Source: a virus. Taken from it: DNA of 45,211 nt. Location: positions 1 to 45,211 of the IMG/VR virus record IMGVR_UViG_3300009164_000128; one strand, given 5' to 3'. This document shows positions 24,529 to 31,640 of the stretch, one piece after another (position 1 is the first letter of the stretch; every line of letters starts with the position of its first letter). The notes beneath the pieces were generated by a model. That model had not been told where the DNA came from. It saw nothing but the letters and a program-made list of their open reading frames with translations, and made no database searches. The translations under genes and the position numbers were made by a program.

Positions 24529-24871
24529 TACCTTTTGTAAAATTTATTCCGCCCCAAATACCGAACTGTTCGTCATTTGCAACTGCAAAATCATAGCATA
24601 ATTTAAGTAGTGGGCAGTCTGAACATAACTGCTCACATTCATCTGCTGTAAGATCTCTGGCTTTTCCACCATTTTGCTCATCTTCAAAACCATAACCATC
24701 ATAATCTTGATAATAATATGGATTATCTTTACAAGGCCAATTTCTAACTTCTTCCATCTTTTGATGTAGTTGGTCATATTTATGTACAGCCTCTTTTTTT
24801 ATACCAAAATAAACTGGCTTTTCATTACTTGCTTTATCTACTGTGTAGCCACGCTTAATCTTTTTGGTCAT
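24515..24871 (-). CDS. WhiB-family iron-sulfur regulator
   Basis: The 118-residue protein has the Wbl signature: Cys47 in WPCKDN, then ECEQLCSDCPLLKLC (Cys83, Cys86, Cys92; Cys79 is extra) and the GIWGG turn at 104-108. Wbl proteins bind a [4Fe-4S] cluster and contact the principal sigma factor, and they are restricted to Actinobacteria and their phages. This gene is therefore the strongest host indicator here. An unusual 30-residue insertion (YYYQDYDGYGFEDEQNGGKA) separates the first cysteine from the others. It probably reprograms early or host transcription. Confidence 0.9.
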   Translation of the reverse strand: MTKKIKRGYTVDKASNEKPVYFGIKKEAVHKYDQLHQKMEEVRNWPCKDNPYYYQDYDGYGFEDEQNGGKARDLTADECEQLCSDCPLLKLCYDFAVANDEQFGIWGGINFTKGIDKR

Positions 24872-24998
24872 ACCAATCTTCCAGATGCTCTTGATGGTTC
24901 AGGTTTATATGTTCTATAAGAAACATAGCAGCAAAACTTAATAAAGTCAAGCCAATTACTGCAATTAGTGAAACAATTACTATTGTTAAAATATCCAT
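24855..24998 (-). CDS. Single-pass 47-aa membrane protein upstream of whiB
   Basis: ATG at 24998 sits in a TAATG overlap with the preceding gene and encodes 47 residues: a hydrophobic helix (ILTIVIVSLIAVIGLTLLSF) and a short charged tail (IEHINLNHQEHLEDWYDQKD). The end overlaps the WhiB start by 17 bases. It is likely co-translated with WhiB; the function is unknown. Confidence 0.55.
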   Translation of the reverse strand: MDILTIVIVSLIAVIGLTLLSFAAMFLIEHINLNHQEHLEDWYDQKD

Positions 24999-25222
24999 TA
25001 CTCACCCCCAAGTCTATTTTTTAGAAGAATAGTTATAGATTGAATAAGTTTTGTTGCATCTTCACCAGAGTTAATAACCTTAATTATTTCATCAAGAATT
25101 TCTTGATTATTTAGATAATTTAGATATAAAGAATATTCTTCTGGACTAAATTTTGGTGGATCAAGTTTATTATCATTTACCCATTGAAGATAATCTTCAA
25201 CAAATTTTATTTTACTTTCCAT
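24998..25222 (-). CDS. Small early protein, unknown
   Basis: The 74-residue acidic helical protein (YLQWVNDNKLDPPKFSPEEY in the N-terminal half) has no recognised domain. It overlaps the DUF3310 gene by 11 bases and the 47-aa membrane protein by one, placing it in the same coupled chain. Confidence 0.6.
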   Translation of the reverse strand: MESKIKFVEDYLQWVNDNKLDPPKFSPEEYSLYLNYLNNQEILDEIIKVINSGEDATKLIQSITILLKNRLGGE

Positions 25223-25439
25223 CTTTACTTTTCTCTATTCTTTTGATTTCATCTTCAATATAAAAAATTGCTTTACGAAGATCTTGAATAACAGTATCCT
25301 CATTTTTTATCCCTGCTCGCCAAAGATATTTGAAAGCATTACCAATGTTAAAGTTTCGGTGGCGTGTAATTTCAATACACTCAACGCCACTGGGGTCGCT
25401 AGTGTAGTGTGCTGGATTATTTACCATATCTTTACTCAT
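25212..25439 (-). CDS. DUF3310 protein (SaV-like)
   Basis: From ATG 25439 the 75-residue protein contains NPAHYTSDPSGVECIEITRH, then FNIGNAFKYLWRAGIK and DLRKAIFYIEDEIKR. This is the hallmark of DUF3310, common in phage replication or nucleotide-metabolism regions, with no assigned biochemical role. The start at 25439 overlaps the upstream small gene by 8 bases. Confidence 0.85.
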   Translation of the reverse strand: MSKDMVNNPAHYTSDPSGVECIEITRHRNFNIGNAFKYLWRAGIKNEDTVIQDLRKAIFYIEDEIKRIEKSKDGK

Positions 25440-25593
25440 TATGGCTTTCACAGTTCTTTATGGCTTCTTGTTCAGTTGTATAATGCGACCAACAGTTATC
25501 TTCAATTCTTAGAGATAAAATTTGTATTAAAAGCCAAGTAGCAAATGCACAAACAATAATTGTTATAGCAATGAATTTATTTTTATTTGTCAT
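25432..25593 (-). CDS. 53-aa membrane protein with C-terminal CWxHYTTEQEAIKNCE motif
   Basis: The frame from ATG 25593 encodes 53 residues: one hydrophobic helix (IAITIIVCAFATWLLIQILS) and a short extracytoplasmic or cytoplasmic tail with NCWSHYTTEQEAIKNCE. The tail, with two cysteines flanking a TEQEAI helix, is a recognisable small motif of phage and actinobacterial small proteins. It overlaps both neighbours by 8 and 11 bases. Confidence 0.6.
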   Translation of the reverse strand: MTNKNKFIAITIIVCAFATWLLIQILSLRIEDNCWSHYTTEQEAIKNCESHNE

Positions 25594-25699
25594 ATTTTTT
25601 TGGTTTTTCTGTAAAAAGTTTTATGTATAAAAGACCAGCAATGTTGAATAAAATAAAAAACAATCCAACACCTATAAACCAAGTATAAAAATTAATCAT
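25583..25699 (-). CDS. 38-aa single-pass membrane peptide
   Basis: ATG 25699 is preceded by TTTGGAGAACA, a good ribosome site, and encodes MINFYTWFIGVGLFFILFNI followed by AGLLYIKLFTEKPKKYDK. One helix and a basic tail are visible. It overlaps the 53-aa gene by 11 bases. It may be a small regulator of membrane proteins; the function is unknown. Confidence 0.5.
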   Translation of the reverse strand: MINFYTWFIGVGLFFILFNIAGLLYIKLFTEKPKKYDK

Positions 25700-25829
25700 T
25701 GTTCTCCAAACACCAATCACATCTTTTGCCCCAACAATCGCATTCACGATCACCACAAGGGTCGCAACAACATTCAGTTATTGGAGTACCATCTTCATCA
25801 AATACAACTATATTTTTATCTGCCATCAT
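25692..25829 (-). CDS. 45-aa cysteine-rich micro-protein
   Basis: A strong ribosome site (AGGAGAAA) precedes ATG 25829. The 45 residues contain eight cysteines in a 21-residue window (positions 20, 21, 22, 25, 30, 32, 37, 40; core ECCCDPCGDRECDCWGKRCD). This could bind zinc or an iron-sulfur cluster or form disulfides. It ends 8 bases inside the next gene. No family was recognised. Confidence 0.6.
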   Translation of the reverse strand: MMADKNIVVFDEDGTPITECCCDPCGDRECDCWGKRCDWCLENND

Positions 25830-25843
25830 TTTCTCCTAATGAA

Positions 25844-26377
25844 TTATTTTTGATTTACTACACGCACAAACCGGATTTGGCTTTGCGAATATTCTTTTAA
25901 TGATTCTAAAACTGTTGTTCCATAAAATAGATTAGCATTTATTACCCTATTTTGTCCAGCATACACGCCAGAATGATAAAAATCTGTTCTACCTTTATGG
26001 GCAAAAACAACAATATCTCCCAAAGCCGGCCTAGAAACCCTAATACCAATGTGGCCTTGCTTGTCTGCTGAATGCGGTATGTCTAAACCAAAATGTTTAT
26101 AAACCCATACAACAAGACCTGAACAATCCCAGCCCCTAGTATCAGAGCCAGAAAAAACATAGTTAGTTTTACCTAAACGCATCATCAACAAACCAATAGT
26201 TTTTTTCATTTGAAAAGCATTGCGACTAGGTTTAACCATTTCTAAAAAAGTTTTGTTCCCCAAATGAGTATTTGAGTATTTTGGCTCTGGTACTTTGTTT
26301 GTAGATCCATAGTTGCCACACAGCAACGATGTAGTTAAGGCTGTTGCTAAAAAGATTGCGCCCACTTTGTTATTCAT
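25844..26377 (-). CDS. Secreted NlpC/P60 peptidase
   Basis: From ATG 26377 (8-base overlap with the upstream gene) the 177-residue protein has a signal-like segment (VGAIFLATALTTSLLCG) and an NlpC/P60 domain. Cys85 lies in WDCSGLVVWVYKHF, HSADKQG follows, His135 lies in YHSGVYAG, and a polar third residue lies near VINAN. It probably cleaves peptidoglycan peptide stems. Its place among replication genes, far from the endolysin, and its secretion signal suggest a role in wall remodelling or exclusion rather than final lysis. A longer start at 26434 is less likely. Confidence 0.75.
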   Translation of the reverse strand: MNNKVGAIFLATALTTSLLCGNYGSTNKVPEPKYSNTHLGNKTFLEMVKPSRNAFQMKKTIGLLMMRLGKTNYVFSGSDTRGWDCSGLVVWVYKHFGLDIPHSADKQGHIGIRVSRPALGDIVVFAHKGRTDFYHSGVYAGQNRVINANLFYGTTVLESLKEYSQSQIRFVRVVNQK

Positions 26378-26603
26378 CGTTAGCCAACTTTGTATCCGCA
26401 ACTTTTGCTTCACGCAAAATCCTACCACCAACATCCGACAAAAACATTAATTTATTTGTATCCTTATCTTCAACGGCTTCTTTGGTCATTATCCTAGTAA
26501 TATTCAAAATTCGTTCTCTCTCCGCAAGCACACCGGTCATAAAGATCTCACGCTGTCCATCAGTCATTTCTTGCCACAGTAATCTAATCTCAATCTCGGT
26601 CAT
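26370..26603 (-). CDS. Small helical protein, unknown
   Basis: The 77-residue frame from ATG 26603 (TEIEIRLLWQEMTDGQREIF) is helical with mixed charges and no recognised domain. It overlaps the helicase gene by 14 bases and the NlpC/P60 gene by 8, so it is likely translated as part of the same message. Confidence 0.5.
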   Translation of the reverse strand: MTEIEIRLLWQEMTDGQREIFMTGVLAERERILNITRIMTKEAVEDKDTNKLMFLSDVGGRILREAKVADTKLANDE

Positions 26604-28074
26604 CATCATAATCATATGCTTCTAAAAAGTGGTTTATACCCAATCGCTCATAAGTTTCTTGGGCTTGATACGCAAATGTATCATCATCAGCATCTAAACG
26701 CAAACTCTGGTTCATCTGTATTTGATCTATAAGCAACTTAGATAACTGTCCTTCATCATAGGTATCTTCCGCAATAACTTCATACGAAATCACAGCATTC
26801 TTTTGCCCCTGCCGGTCTAGACGACCCATAGCCTGTTCATTGAGTAACCTATTATCATCCTTAGATAACCAAACCATAGTCGAACAGCGTTCCTGTAAGC
26901 CATCAGTGCCTTCACCAATCGCGGCGATAACACCAACAATAAACTGTATTTCACCCGCTATAAAGCGTTCCAGAGCATCATCTCGTTGCTTTTGAGATAC
27001 AGCACCAGACCATTCAAAAGCAACAAAGCCAGCCTTATTCAATCTGTTAGTAACAACTTTGGCAAACTTTTGGCTATGAGTAAGCACAAGCATCGCATCA
27101 CCATCTGGATGGTCGCCAATAATATTGAACAGTTCATCAATCTTCGTAGATTTACAGTCATCAGCAAAATATACAACATCATCATTACTAATACTTGGAG
27201 TTCCCAAAGTAATTTGGCGCAACCTAATACGAGTAGCCACAGGTATCTCTGCCGTCAATGGATGCTCACCCAACCATACAAGCAAATCCTTTTCCATCTT
27301 ACGATATATACGAGCCTGTTCAGGCGATAACTGTACTGTGCGTTCAATAGAAACAAGACTTGGCAAATCAGCATCCATACCATCTGGATGAAACTCACAA
27401 CACTTCTCACGCTTTAGATGACGGATGTAGCAAGGAATACTTTTAGCAATCTCACCAGACTTCTTCTCACCAATAACAACTTGACCAGCAAAATAATCTG
27501 GCTTTGTTAGGCAATAAGTATTCACCCAACGCCAAAAAGATCTTCCAGCAACATCAGGGTAAATCCAACGCAACACAGACCAAAAACCTTCAATACGATT
27601 ACCGGCAATAGTTCCAGACATCCCTATACGCTGTTTGGCTTTTAGTGTAAGCAACATCTTGGCAGTTTTACTATCACGATTTGATGCTCTATGTATTTCA
27701 TCAAAAATCGCTAAATCAGGTTTGATACCAACCCAAGTCATTGTTCTAAAAAACTCTGGCGTAATCAAATACCAGCCATCTTCATCTCTCTCCAATTCAA
27801 GTAAATTATCATTACCTTTATTGGTAGAGTTCAAATACTTTATTTGAGCATTAGGGATTTGCCGTAAAATAGTTTTCTGCCAAGCCCTACGATGCGTTCC
27901 TTTTGGGGCAATAACCAAAACAGATCTTGCTTCAATATGTTTAGCAACTTCAATAGCAACTAATGTTTTACCGCCACCAACCTGCGTAGCAACAACACCT
28001 GTTCCACCATTGAAAACCAATTTGTCAATATCTCTTTGCTGATATGGGTATGGCTTTAATGGGTTATCCATCAT
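26590..28074 (-). CDS. SNF2/superfamily 2 helicase
   Basis: With the start at 28074 the 494-residue protein has GGGKT (Walker A, 33-37), a DEIH box (125-128), SGTIAGNRIEGF (motif III area) and QAMGRLDRQGQK (motif VI, arginine finger). This is the SNF2-like helicase arrangement found in many phages, acting in replication, recombination or remodelling. The start overlaps the 56-aa gene by 11 bases. Conserved ILRQIPN and DLAIFDEI segments support the call. Confidence 0.8.
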   Translation of the reverse strand: MMDNPLKPYPYQQRDIDKLVFNGGTGVVATQVGGGKTLVAIEVAKHIEARSVLVIAPKGTHRRAWQKTILRQIPNAQIKYLNSTNKGNDNLLELERDEDGWYLITPEFFRTMTWVGIKPDLAIFDEIHRASNRDSKTAKMLLTLKAKQRIGMSGTIAGNRIEGFWSVLRWIYPDVAGRSFWRWVNTYCLTKPDYFAGQVVIGEKKSGEIAKSIPCYIRHLKREKCCEFHPDGMDADLPSLVSIERTVQLSPEQARIYRKMEKDLLVWLGEHPLTAEIPVATRIRLRQITLGTPSISNDDVVYFADDCKSTKIDELFNIIGDHPDGDAMLVLTHSQKFAKVVTNRLNKAGFVAFEWSGAVSQKQRDDALERFIAGEIQFIVGVIAAIGEGTDGLQERCSTMVWLSKDDNRLLNEQAMGRLDRQGQKNAVISYEVIAEDTYDEGQLSKLLIDQIQMNQSLRLDADDDTFAYQAQETYERLGINHFLEAYDYDDDRD

Positions 28075-28234
28075 TTTCCTTTTTAAGTTTTGCTCGTTCA
28101 ATAGCATCAGCCCGAGTATATTGGGCGTGATACATCATTTCAATAAGTTTGCGGTCTATCTTAGGCACAGCGGTCAAGATTGCTTTAGAAAACTCTGCCA
28201 TAGACAGATTGCGCTCTTCATCAGATAAAGGCAT
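28064..28234 (-). CDS. 56-aa charged protein, unknown
   Basis: The frame from ATG 28234 (TAATG overlap with the upstream gene) gives MPLSDEERNLSMAEFSKAIL, then TAVPKIDRKLIEMMYHAQYT and a basic tail. It is helical and probably a helicase-associated or regulatory protein; the function cannot be assigned. It overlaps the helicase start. Confidence 0.5.
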   Translation of the reverse strand: MPLSDEERNLSMAEFSKAILTAVPKIDRKLIEMMYHAQYTRADAIERAKLKKENDG

Positions 28235-28728
28235 TACCTGCCCAGTGCGTTTATAACAAAACCTACCAAATTATTGCGGTAAATTTGTGTAATAACCGCA
28301 AGATCTCCGTCAATGAACTCTAATTCATTATCATCACTAACAGCAATAAGGGCAGTTCCGCTAAACGCATTATCTCCAACATCAGTCAAATAAACTTGGC
28401 AAGTATGTTCAGACACAACATCAATCTTAAGTTTTTCAGCACCAATAATGTTTTCACTAACGCTGGTAAGCGTTGGAATACCAGAACCAATTATCTCTTG
28501 AATAGTTTTATAGTTGCTAGTGCCAATGGCTTTACCTAAAATAGTTTTAGGCACACCAATTTGGGAAGCATAGCGTAAAGCATTGTCCCGTTCATTTCGA
28601 CTTGCTTCCAACCGGATAGCCATTTCACGCTTCATCTCTGCTTCAATGTTTGCTTTGGTGAGCGTGTAGGATAAATGTTTTTCACGAACAGCGTCTAACG
28701 CTGATTTAGCAGATGGCGATAATTTCAT
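28234..28728 (-). CDS. HTH-containing protein, unknown
   Basis: The 164-residue protein has a long N-terminal helix (about 1-50) and an HTH-like segment (ASQIGVPKTILGKAIGTSNY), then a beta-rich C-terminal half (CQVYLTDVGDNAFSGTALIA). It could bind DNA near the helicase. It starts two codons after the stop of the 89-residue protein. No family assigned. Confidence 0.5.
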   Translation of the reverse strand: MKLSPSAKSALDAVREKHLSYTLTKANIEAEMKREMAIRLEASRNERDNALRYASQIGVPKTILGKAIGTSNYKTIQEIIGSGIPTLTSVSENIIGAEKLKIDVVSEHTCQVYLTDVGDNAFSGTALIAVSDDNELEFIDGDLAVITQIYRNNLVGFVINALGR

Positions 28729-28731
28729 TTG

Positions 28732-29001
28732 TTACGCCACTTTTAGAGTTGGATATAGTTTTTTTACTATGCTAGTAAGCAAACTAAGGTCAAATGATGT
28801 GCCTTTTAGATTAAGTGATGCGTTTGCGTGATAGGGATCTTTTTTACTAGGGTTCAGGTGAATAGACTTGACTTCATAATCGTCAAACTTAAAACTATCT
28901 TCCGCACCTTCAATTTCATATCTGATCTTTTTGTTGTTGATAGCATCAACTACATAGCCGACAGTTTCGGCATTTCCGCTTAGGGTAAGTTTCTTTTCCA
29001 T
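28732..29001 (-). CDS. Small protein, unknown
   Basis: The 89-residue protein is preceded by a good ribosome site (TTGGAGAAC). It contains KLTLSGNAETVGYVVDAINN and a strand-rich middle, with no recognised motif. It lies between the SSB gene and an HTH gene. The 78 bases upstream hold two small hairpins (ACTAAC-N4-GTTAGT and TCACC-N9-GGTGA). Confidence 0.55.
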   Translation of the reverse strand: MEKKLTLSGNAETVGYVVDAINNKKIRYEIEGAEDSFKFDDYEVKSIHLNPSKKDPYHANASLNLKGTSFDLSLLTSIVKKLYPTLKVA

Positions 29002-29079
29002 TTGTTCTCCAATGTTTATTTATTTAGGGGTGAGCAGTTTAATTCACCACTTACTCAGGTGATGTTTGACTAACGCAAG

Positions 29080-29532
29080 TTAGTTTATATTACAATCTCT
29101 ACAAGTACAAGAATGTCTGCTCTCTTCAACTGGGTCGGCATCGGCGACCTCAGTTTCCGATGTAGGTGTATCAGTAGCATTCACAGCAAATACTCTAGTG
29201 TAAGTACTTTGACCCCACCACAGATCGTGTCCAATTGTTTCTGCTTCAAGTTCTACCGAAGTACCGGCGCGTTCGCCATTATCCCAGTCGCGGATACGCA
29301 AATCACCAGAAACAATAACTCTATCGCCCTTGCTGATGCTTACAGCGACATTAATAGCCAACTGACGGAACGATGTAATAGTAAGCCAATTAGTTTCAGC
29401 AATAGTGCGACCATTAGCATCAAGACGACTTGATGGACTAGCAATACGAAAGGAAGTAATTGGCAGACCATCCTGCGTAACAAGATGGCGTGGTGTAGTG
29501 GCAACTAAGCCAGTAACTGTAATTTGTGTCAT
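29080..29532 (-). CDS. Single-stranded DNA-binding protein with cysteine-rich tail
   Basis: The 150-residue protein shows the SSB OB-fold pattern: MTQITVTGLVATTPRHLVTQ, then TSFRIASPSSRLDANGRTIA, WLTITSFRQLA, and a segment KGDRVIVSGDLRIRDW. Canonical bacterial SSB ends in an acidic tip; this one ends in EESRHSCTCRDCNIN with three cysteines instead, a notable departure. A promoter candidate (29566-29594) and ribosome site AAGGAGAAATA precede it. Confidence 0.8.
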   Translation of the reverse strand: MTQITVTGLVATTPRHLVTQDGLPITSFRIASPSSRLDANGRTIAETNWLTITSFRQLAINVAVSISKGDRVIVSGDLRIRDWDNGERAGTSVELEAETIGHDLWWGQSTYTRVFAVNATDTPTSETEVADADPVEESRHSCTCRDCNIN

Positions 29533-29565
29533 AAATATTTCTCCTTATTTATTGTTATGTTTAAA

Positions 29566-29594
29566 ATGCTACCCTATGTTTAGGGAAAAAGCAA
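29566..29594 (-). promoter_or_regulatory. Leftward promoter TTGCTT-N17-TAGCAT before SSB
   Basis: On the minus strand TTGCTT (29589-29594) and TAGCAT (29566-29571) have a 17-base spacer. The spacer contains CCCTA-N4-TAGGG, a short palindrome that could be an operator. Transcription would begin near 29560, before the SSB start. Confidence 0.45.
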
Positions 29595-29599
29595 GTTTA

Positions 29600-30031
29600 T
29601 TACTTATTTTCTTCTTGAAAAGAATAGGCAAGATTATCGAGCATCTCAGAAAACTGAGTTTCAGTAAGCAAATCTGCGAATTCACGAAACTTTGATGAAA
29701 CATCAGACTTATGCCAGTCAATATCATAGCCTTCAAACTCTGAATAATAGATCTTTACAACACACAATTCAGGCACATCAGAACCATCAGGCAACCAGTT
29801 GAACCGAATAACTCTACTCCAAGATAAATACTCTTCATCAACATTTATTACAGTAATTTGATTTGGAGTAATAGTATTATCGCTATCAAACCCAAGCACC
29901 TTAGTCAATTCCCAAATACGATGTTTTAGCACATCAAGAAATTCTTGTTTTATATCTTCATTCCAGCCAGCATCTTGTTTGATATCGGCAATAACTTGTT
30001 CATAGGCTAAAGATAATGTTGAATTATTCAT
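29600..30031 (-). CDS. Acidic protein, unknown
   Basis: From ATG 30031 (8-base overlap with the upstream gene) the 143-residue protein is acidic and contains WLPDGSDVPELCVVKIYYSE and a helical C-terminus. It has an AAGGAG ribosome site. No domain recognised. Confidence 0.55.
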   Translation of the reverse strand: MNNSTLSLAYEQVIADIKQDAGWNEDIKQEFLDVLKHRIWELTKVLGFDSDNTITPNQITVINVDEEYLSWSRVIRFNWLPDGSDVPELCVVKIYYSEFEGYDIDWHKSDVSSKFREFADLLTETQFSEMLDNLAYSFQEENK

Positions 30032-30341
30032 TTGTATCATTCTCCTTATTTGTAATGGTATTTTTTTCTACCATCTGGTTTAACATTACACACACACTAG
30101 CCAAAGTGTCAATAATCTGTTTGTTCATAGTTTTTTCGCTATCACCATTAGCGGTACGCCATCCACCAAACTTTTCATCATAAATAGTATCAACACTCTC
30201 AATGTCCGCATTGACGCTAAATAAACCGGTGTGTAAATCATAACGCACAATAGTGTTGATGTCGAACGCTGGTTGCTTATTTCTGAACGCTGGATGCCTT
30301 GCCTTAGACTTAGCAATCTGTTCTTCTCTGGACTTACTCAT
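30024..30341 (-). CDS. Small protein, unknown
   Basis: The 105-residue product starts at ATG 30341 (MSKSREEQIAKSKARHPAFR) within an ATGAGTAAG junction. Upstream codons open in the same frame to 30476 but lie in the preceding gene. A basic N-terminus is followed by a beta strand region (NTIVRYDLHTGLFSVNADIE) and a helical end. No known family. Confidence 0.5.
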   Translation of the reverse strand: MSKSREEQIAKSKARHPAFRNKQPAFDINTIVRYDLHTGLFSVNADIESVDTIYDEKFGGWRTANGDSEKTMNKQIIDTLASVCVMLNQMVEKNTITNKENDTNE

Positions 30342-30525
30342 TGTAAGTCCCTTCTTTGTAATCTTGGATAACGAGTTCCAGCAACGCGTCAATAAAGTTC
30401 TCGGCTCTGCCAACAATGTCGTCAGCAATCGCATTCCATTGGCTTTCGGTGATAGTATCCCCTGTCCAGTTTTCAAACTGTTCTTTTGTAATCTCTTGTA
30501 TCTTTGCTACTGCTTTTTTACTCAT
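30334..30525 (-). CDS. Small protein, unknown
   Basis: The 63-residue protein starts at ATG 30525 (MSKKAVAKIQEITKEQFENW) and ends YKEGTYNE with TAA overlapping the next start. It is helical and acidic, with WTGDTITESQWNAIADDIVG. A possible small DNA or protein binder; no recognised domain. Confidence 0.5.
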   Translation of the reverse strand: MSKKAVAKIQEITKEQFENWTGDTITESQWNAIADDIVGRAENFIDALLELVIQDYKEGTYNE

Positions 30526-30742
30526 TGTTACTCTCCTTAGTTGGTTTTCCATCTTCATCTACTTCTTCAAGTAGGGCAACATCCCAATCTTCATTACCCT
30601 TAATCCACTTCTGTGAAGCATTAGGTAATTCATCTAGGTTGCGTGTAGCATTCAAGATCTGTCTAGCGTGTTCTCGACTATCGGCATCAAAAATAATTTG
30701 ATACTTTGAAGTTTCCCACACATTAAAAGCATATTTAGCCAT
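30518..30742 (-). CDS. Small MAKY-type paralogue E
   Basis: The 74-residue product from ATG 30742 begins MAKYAFNVWETSKYQIIFDA and continues DSREHARQILNATRNLDELP. It shares the layout of its neighbours: a KY start, beta strand, second strand, then a helix of the EAR/EQA type. Its C-terminus (DEDGKPTKESNNE) holds the next gene's ribosome site and start. It is part of the small-paralogue cluster of 30.5-32.9 kb. Confidence 0.6.
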   Translation of the reverse strand: MAKYAFNVWETSKYQIIFDADSREHARQILNATRNLDELPNASQKWIKGNEDWDVALLEEVDEDGKPTKESNNE

Positions 30743-30914
30743 TTTCGTTCTCCTTAGTTGTTGCGTTGAATTCCCATTGGGCATTAGTTTCAAAAGGTTC
30801 AAAATCATCTGAAATCCAGTCATCAAGTTCAGCGTAAGCGCTAAGTTCATCTACCGCATCAACTTCAACTGAGTACCAGTGCGTTCGTGTTGCTTCAATA
30901 ATGTATTTAGGCAT
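30735..30914 (-). CDS. Small MPKY-type paralogue D
   Basis: The 59-residue product from ATG 30914 begins MPKYIIEATRTHWYSVEVDA, then VDELSAYAELDDWISDDFEP. The strand-strand-helix layout is shared with paralogue E. It ends in TTKENENG, whose codons include AAGGAGAA and overlap the next start. The function is unknown. Confidence 0.6.
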   Translation of the reverse strand: MPKYIIEATRTHWYSVEVDAVDELSAYAELDDWISDDFEPFETNAQWEFNATTKENENG

Positions 30915-31101
30915 CTTCATTCTCCTGTTCAACTTCTACAATAGACCAATCAACTTCATCAAAACGGATGTCCATCTTCTCAGTAATCTCAGCAATCACA
31001 TCAGTCAAAGAATTAGCAAACTCTTCAGCCTGTTCTTGTGTGTGAAACTCTGGTTGATGAAAACACGCAATCACATAATTACTAACAATGTATTTAGGCA
31101 A
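30907..31101 (-). CDS. Small PKY-type paralogue C (TTG start)
   Basis: The TTG at 31101 has a GGGGA ribosome site and reads MPKYIVSNYVIACFHQPEFH, matching the paralogue starts. The longer upstream frame (to 31155) would overlap the 36-aa cysteine gene, so TTG is preferred. The helix QEQAEEFANSLTDVIAEITE follows, ending VEVEQENEDA. 64 residues. Confidence 0.55.
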   Translation of the reverse strand: MPKYIVSNYVIACFHQPEFHTQEQAEEFANSLTDVIAEITEKMDIRFDEVDWSIVEVEQENEDA

Positions 31102-31102
31102 C

Positions 31103-31213
31103 TTATTCCCCAATCTCGATACAATCTTTGAAACAAATTTCACAATGAAACCCATTTAAAGTGTATTCATCTTTATTTTCACAACTATGTTTAGAACAAG
31201 GGCATTTATTCAT
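31103..31213 (-). CDS. 36-aa cysteine-rich micro-protein
   Basis: ATG 31213 sits in a TAATG overlap, with GGAGAT just upstream. It encodes MNKCPCSKHSCENKDEYTLN, then GFHCEICFKDCIEIGE. Six cysteines lie in C-x-C-x4-C and C-x2-C-x3-C groups, consistent with a zinc site. The last codons hold the GGGGA ribosome site of paralogue C. Confidence 0.55.
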   Translation of the reverse strand: MNKCPCSKHSCENKDEYTLNGFHCEICFKDCIEIGE

Positions 31214-31419
31214 TAGTTATCTCCTAATTCTTGTAGTGTTTCCATAGATATTTGAACTTCATAATCCTTTGATTTCTTATCAACTTCCGGTAAATCCATA
31301 GTATCTATCTCACCATCCTGAACTTTATTCAAAAGATCTTTAGCCTGTTCAATGTTCTCAGCCTGAAAATACATTTTATAGGTTTCAGTTTCACTAAACC
31401 AAACAACATAAGTTTTCAT
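31213..31419 (-). CDS. Small KTY-type paralogue B
   Basis: The 68-residue product from ATG 31419 begins MKTYVVWFSETETYKMYFQA and has the EQAKDLLNK helix typical of the cluster. Ends QELGDN. The start overlaps the upstream gene by one base (TAATG). No assigned function. Confidence 0.6.
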   Translation of the reverse strand: MKTYVVWFSETETYKMYFQAENIEQAKDLLNKVQDGEIDTMDLPEVDKKSKDYEVQISMETLQELGDN

Positions 31420-31640
31420 TACTTCACATCCTTCTTCACAGTAGCCAAAGCCCATACAGCAATCGCCAACGCAACAGTCAAAGCAACTACACCAAACATT
31501 TTGGCGCTCGTATAAAGATCTAGCGTATCCATATCGAACACTTGACCCTCAAAGCGATACTGGTCTGCCAATAGGCTTGTAGGCACAGCAATCAGCGCAG
31601 TAGTGATACTCAACGACAATTTCAACATAAACTTTTTCAT
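31419..31640 (-). CDS. Small membrane protein, unknown
   Basis: Start at ATG 31640 (MKKFMLKLSLSITTALIAVP; TAATG overlap with the HTH gene). The 73-residue protein has a signal or anchor segment and a second hydrophobic helix (MFGVVALTVALAIAVWALAT), with an Asp-rich turn between. It may be an exclusion or signalling protein. Confidence 0.55.
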   Translation of the reverse strand: MKKFMLKLSLSITTALIAVPTSLLADQYRFEGQVFDMDTLDLYTSAKMFGVVALTVALAIAVWALATVKKDVK

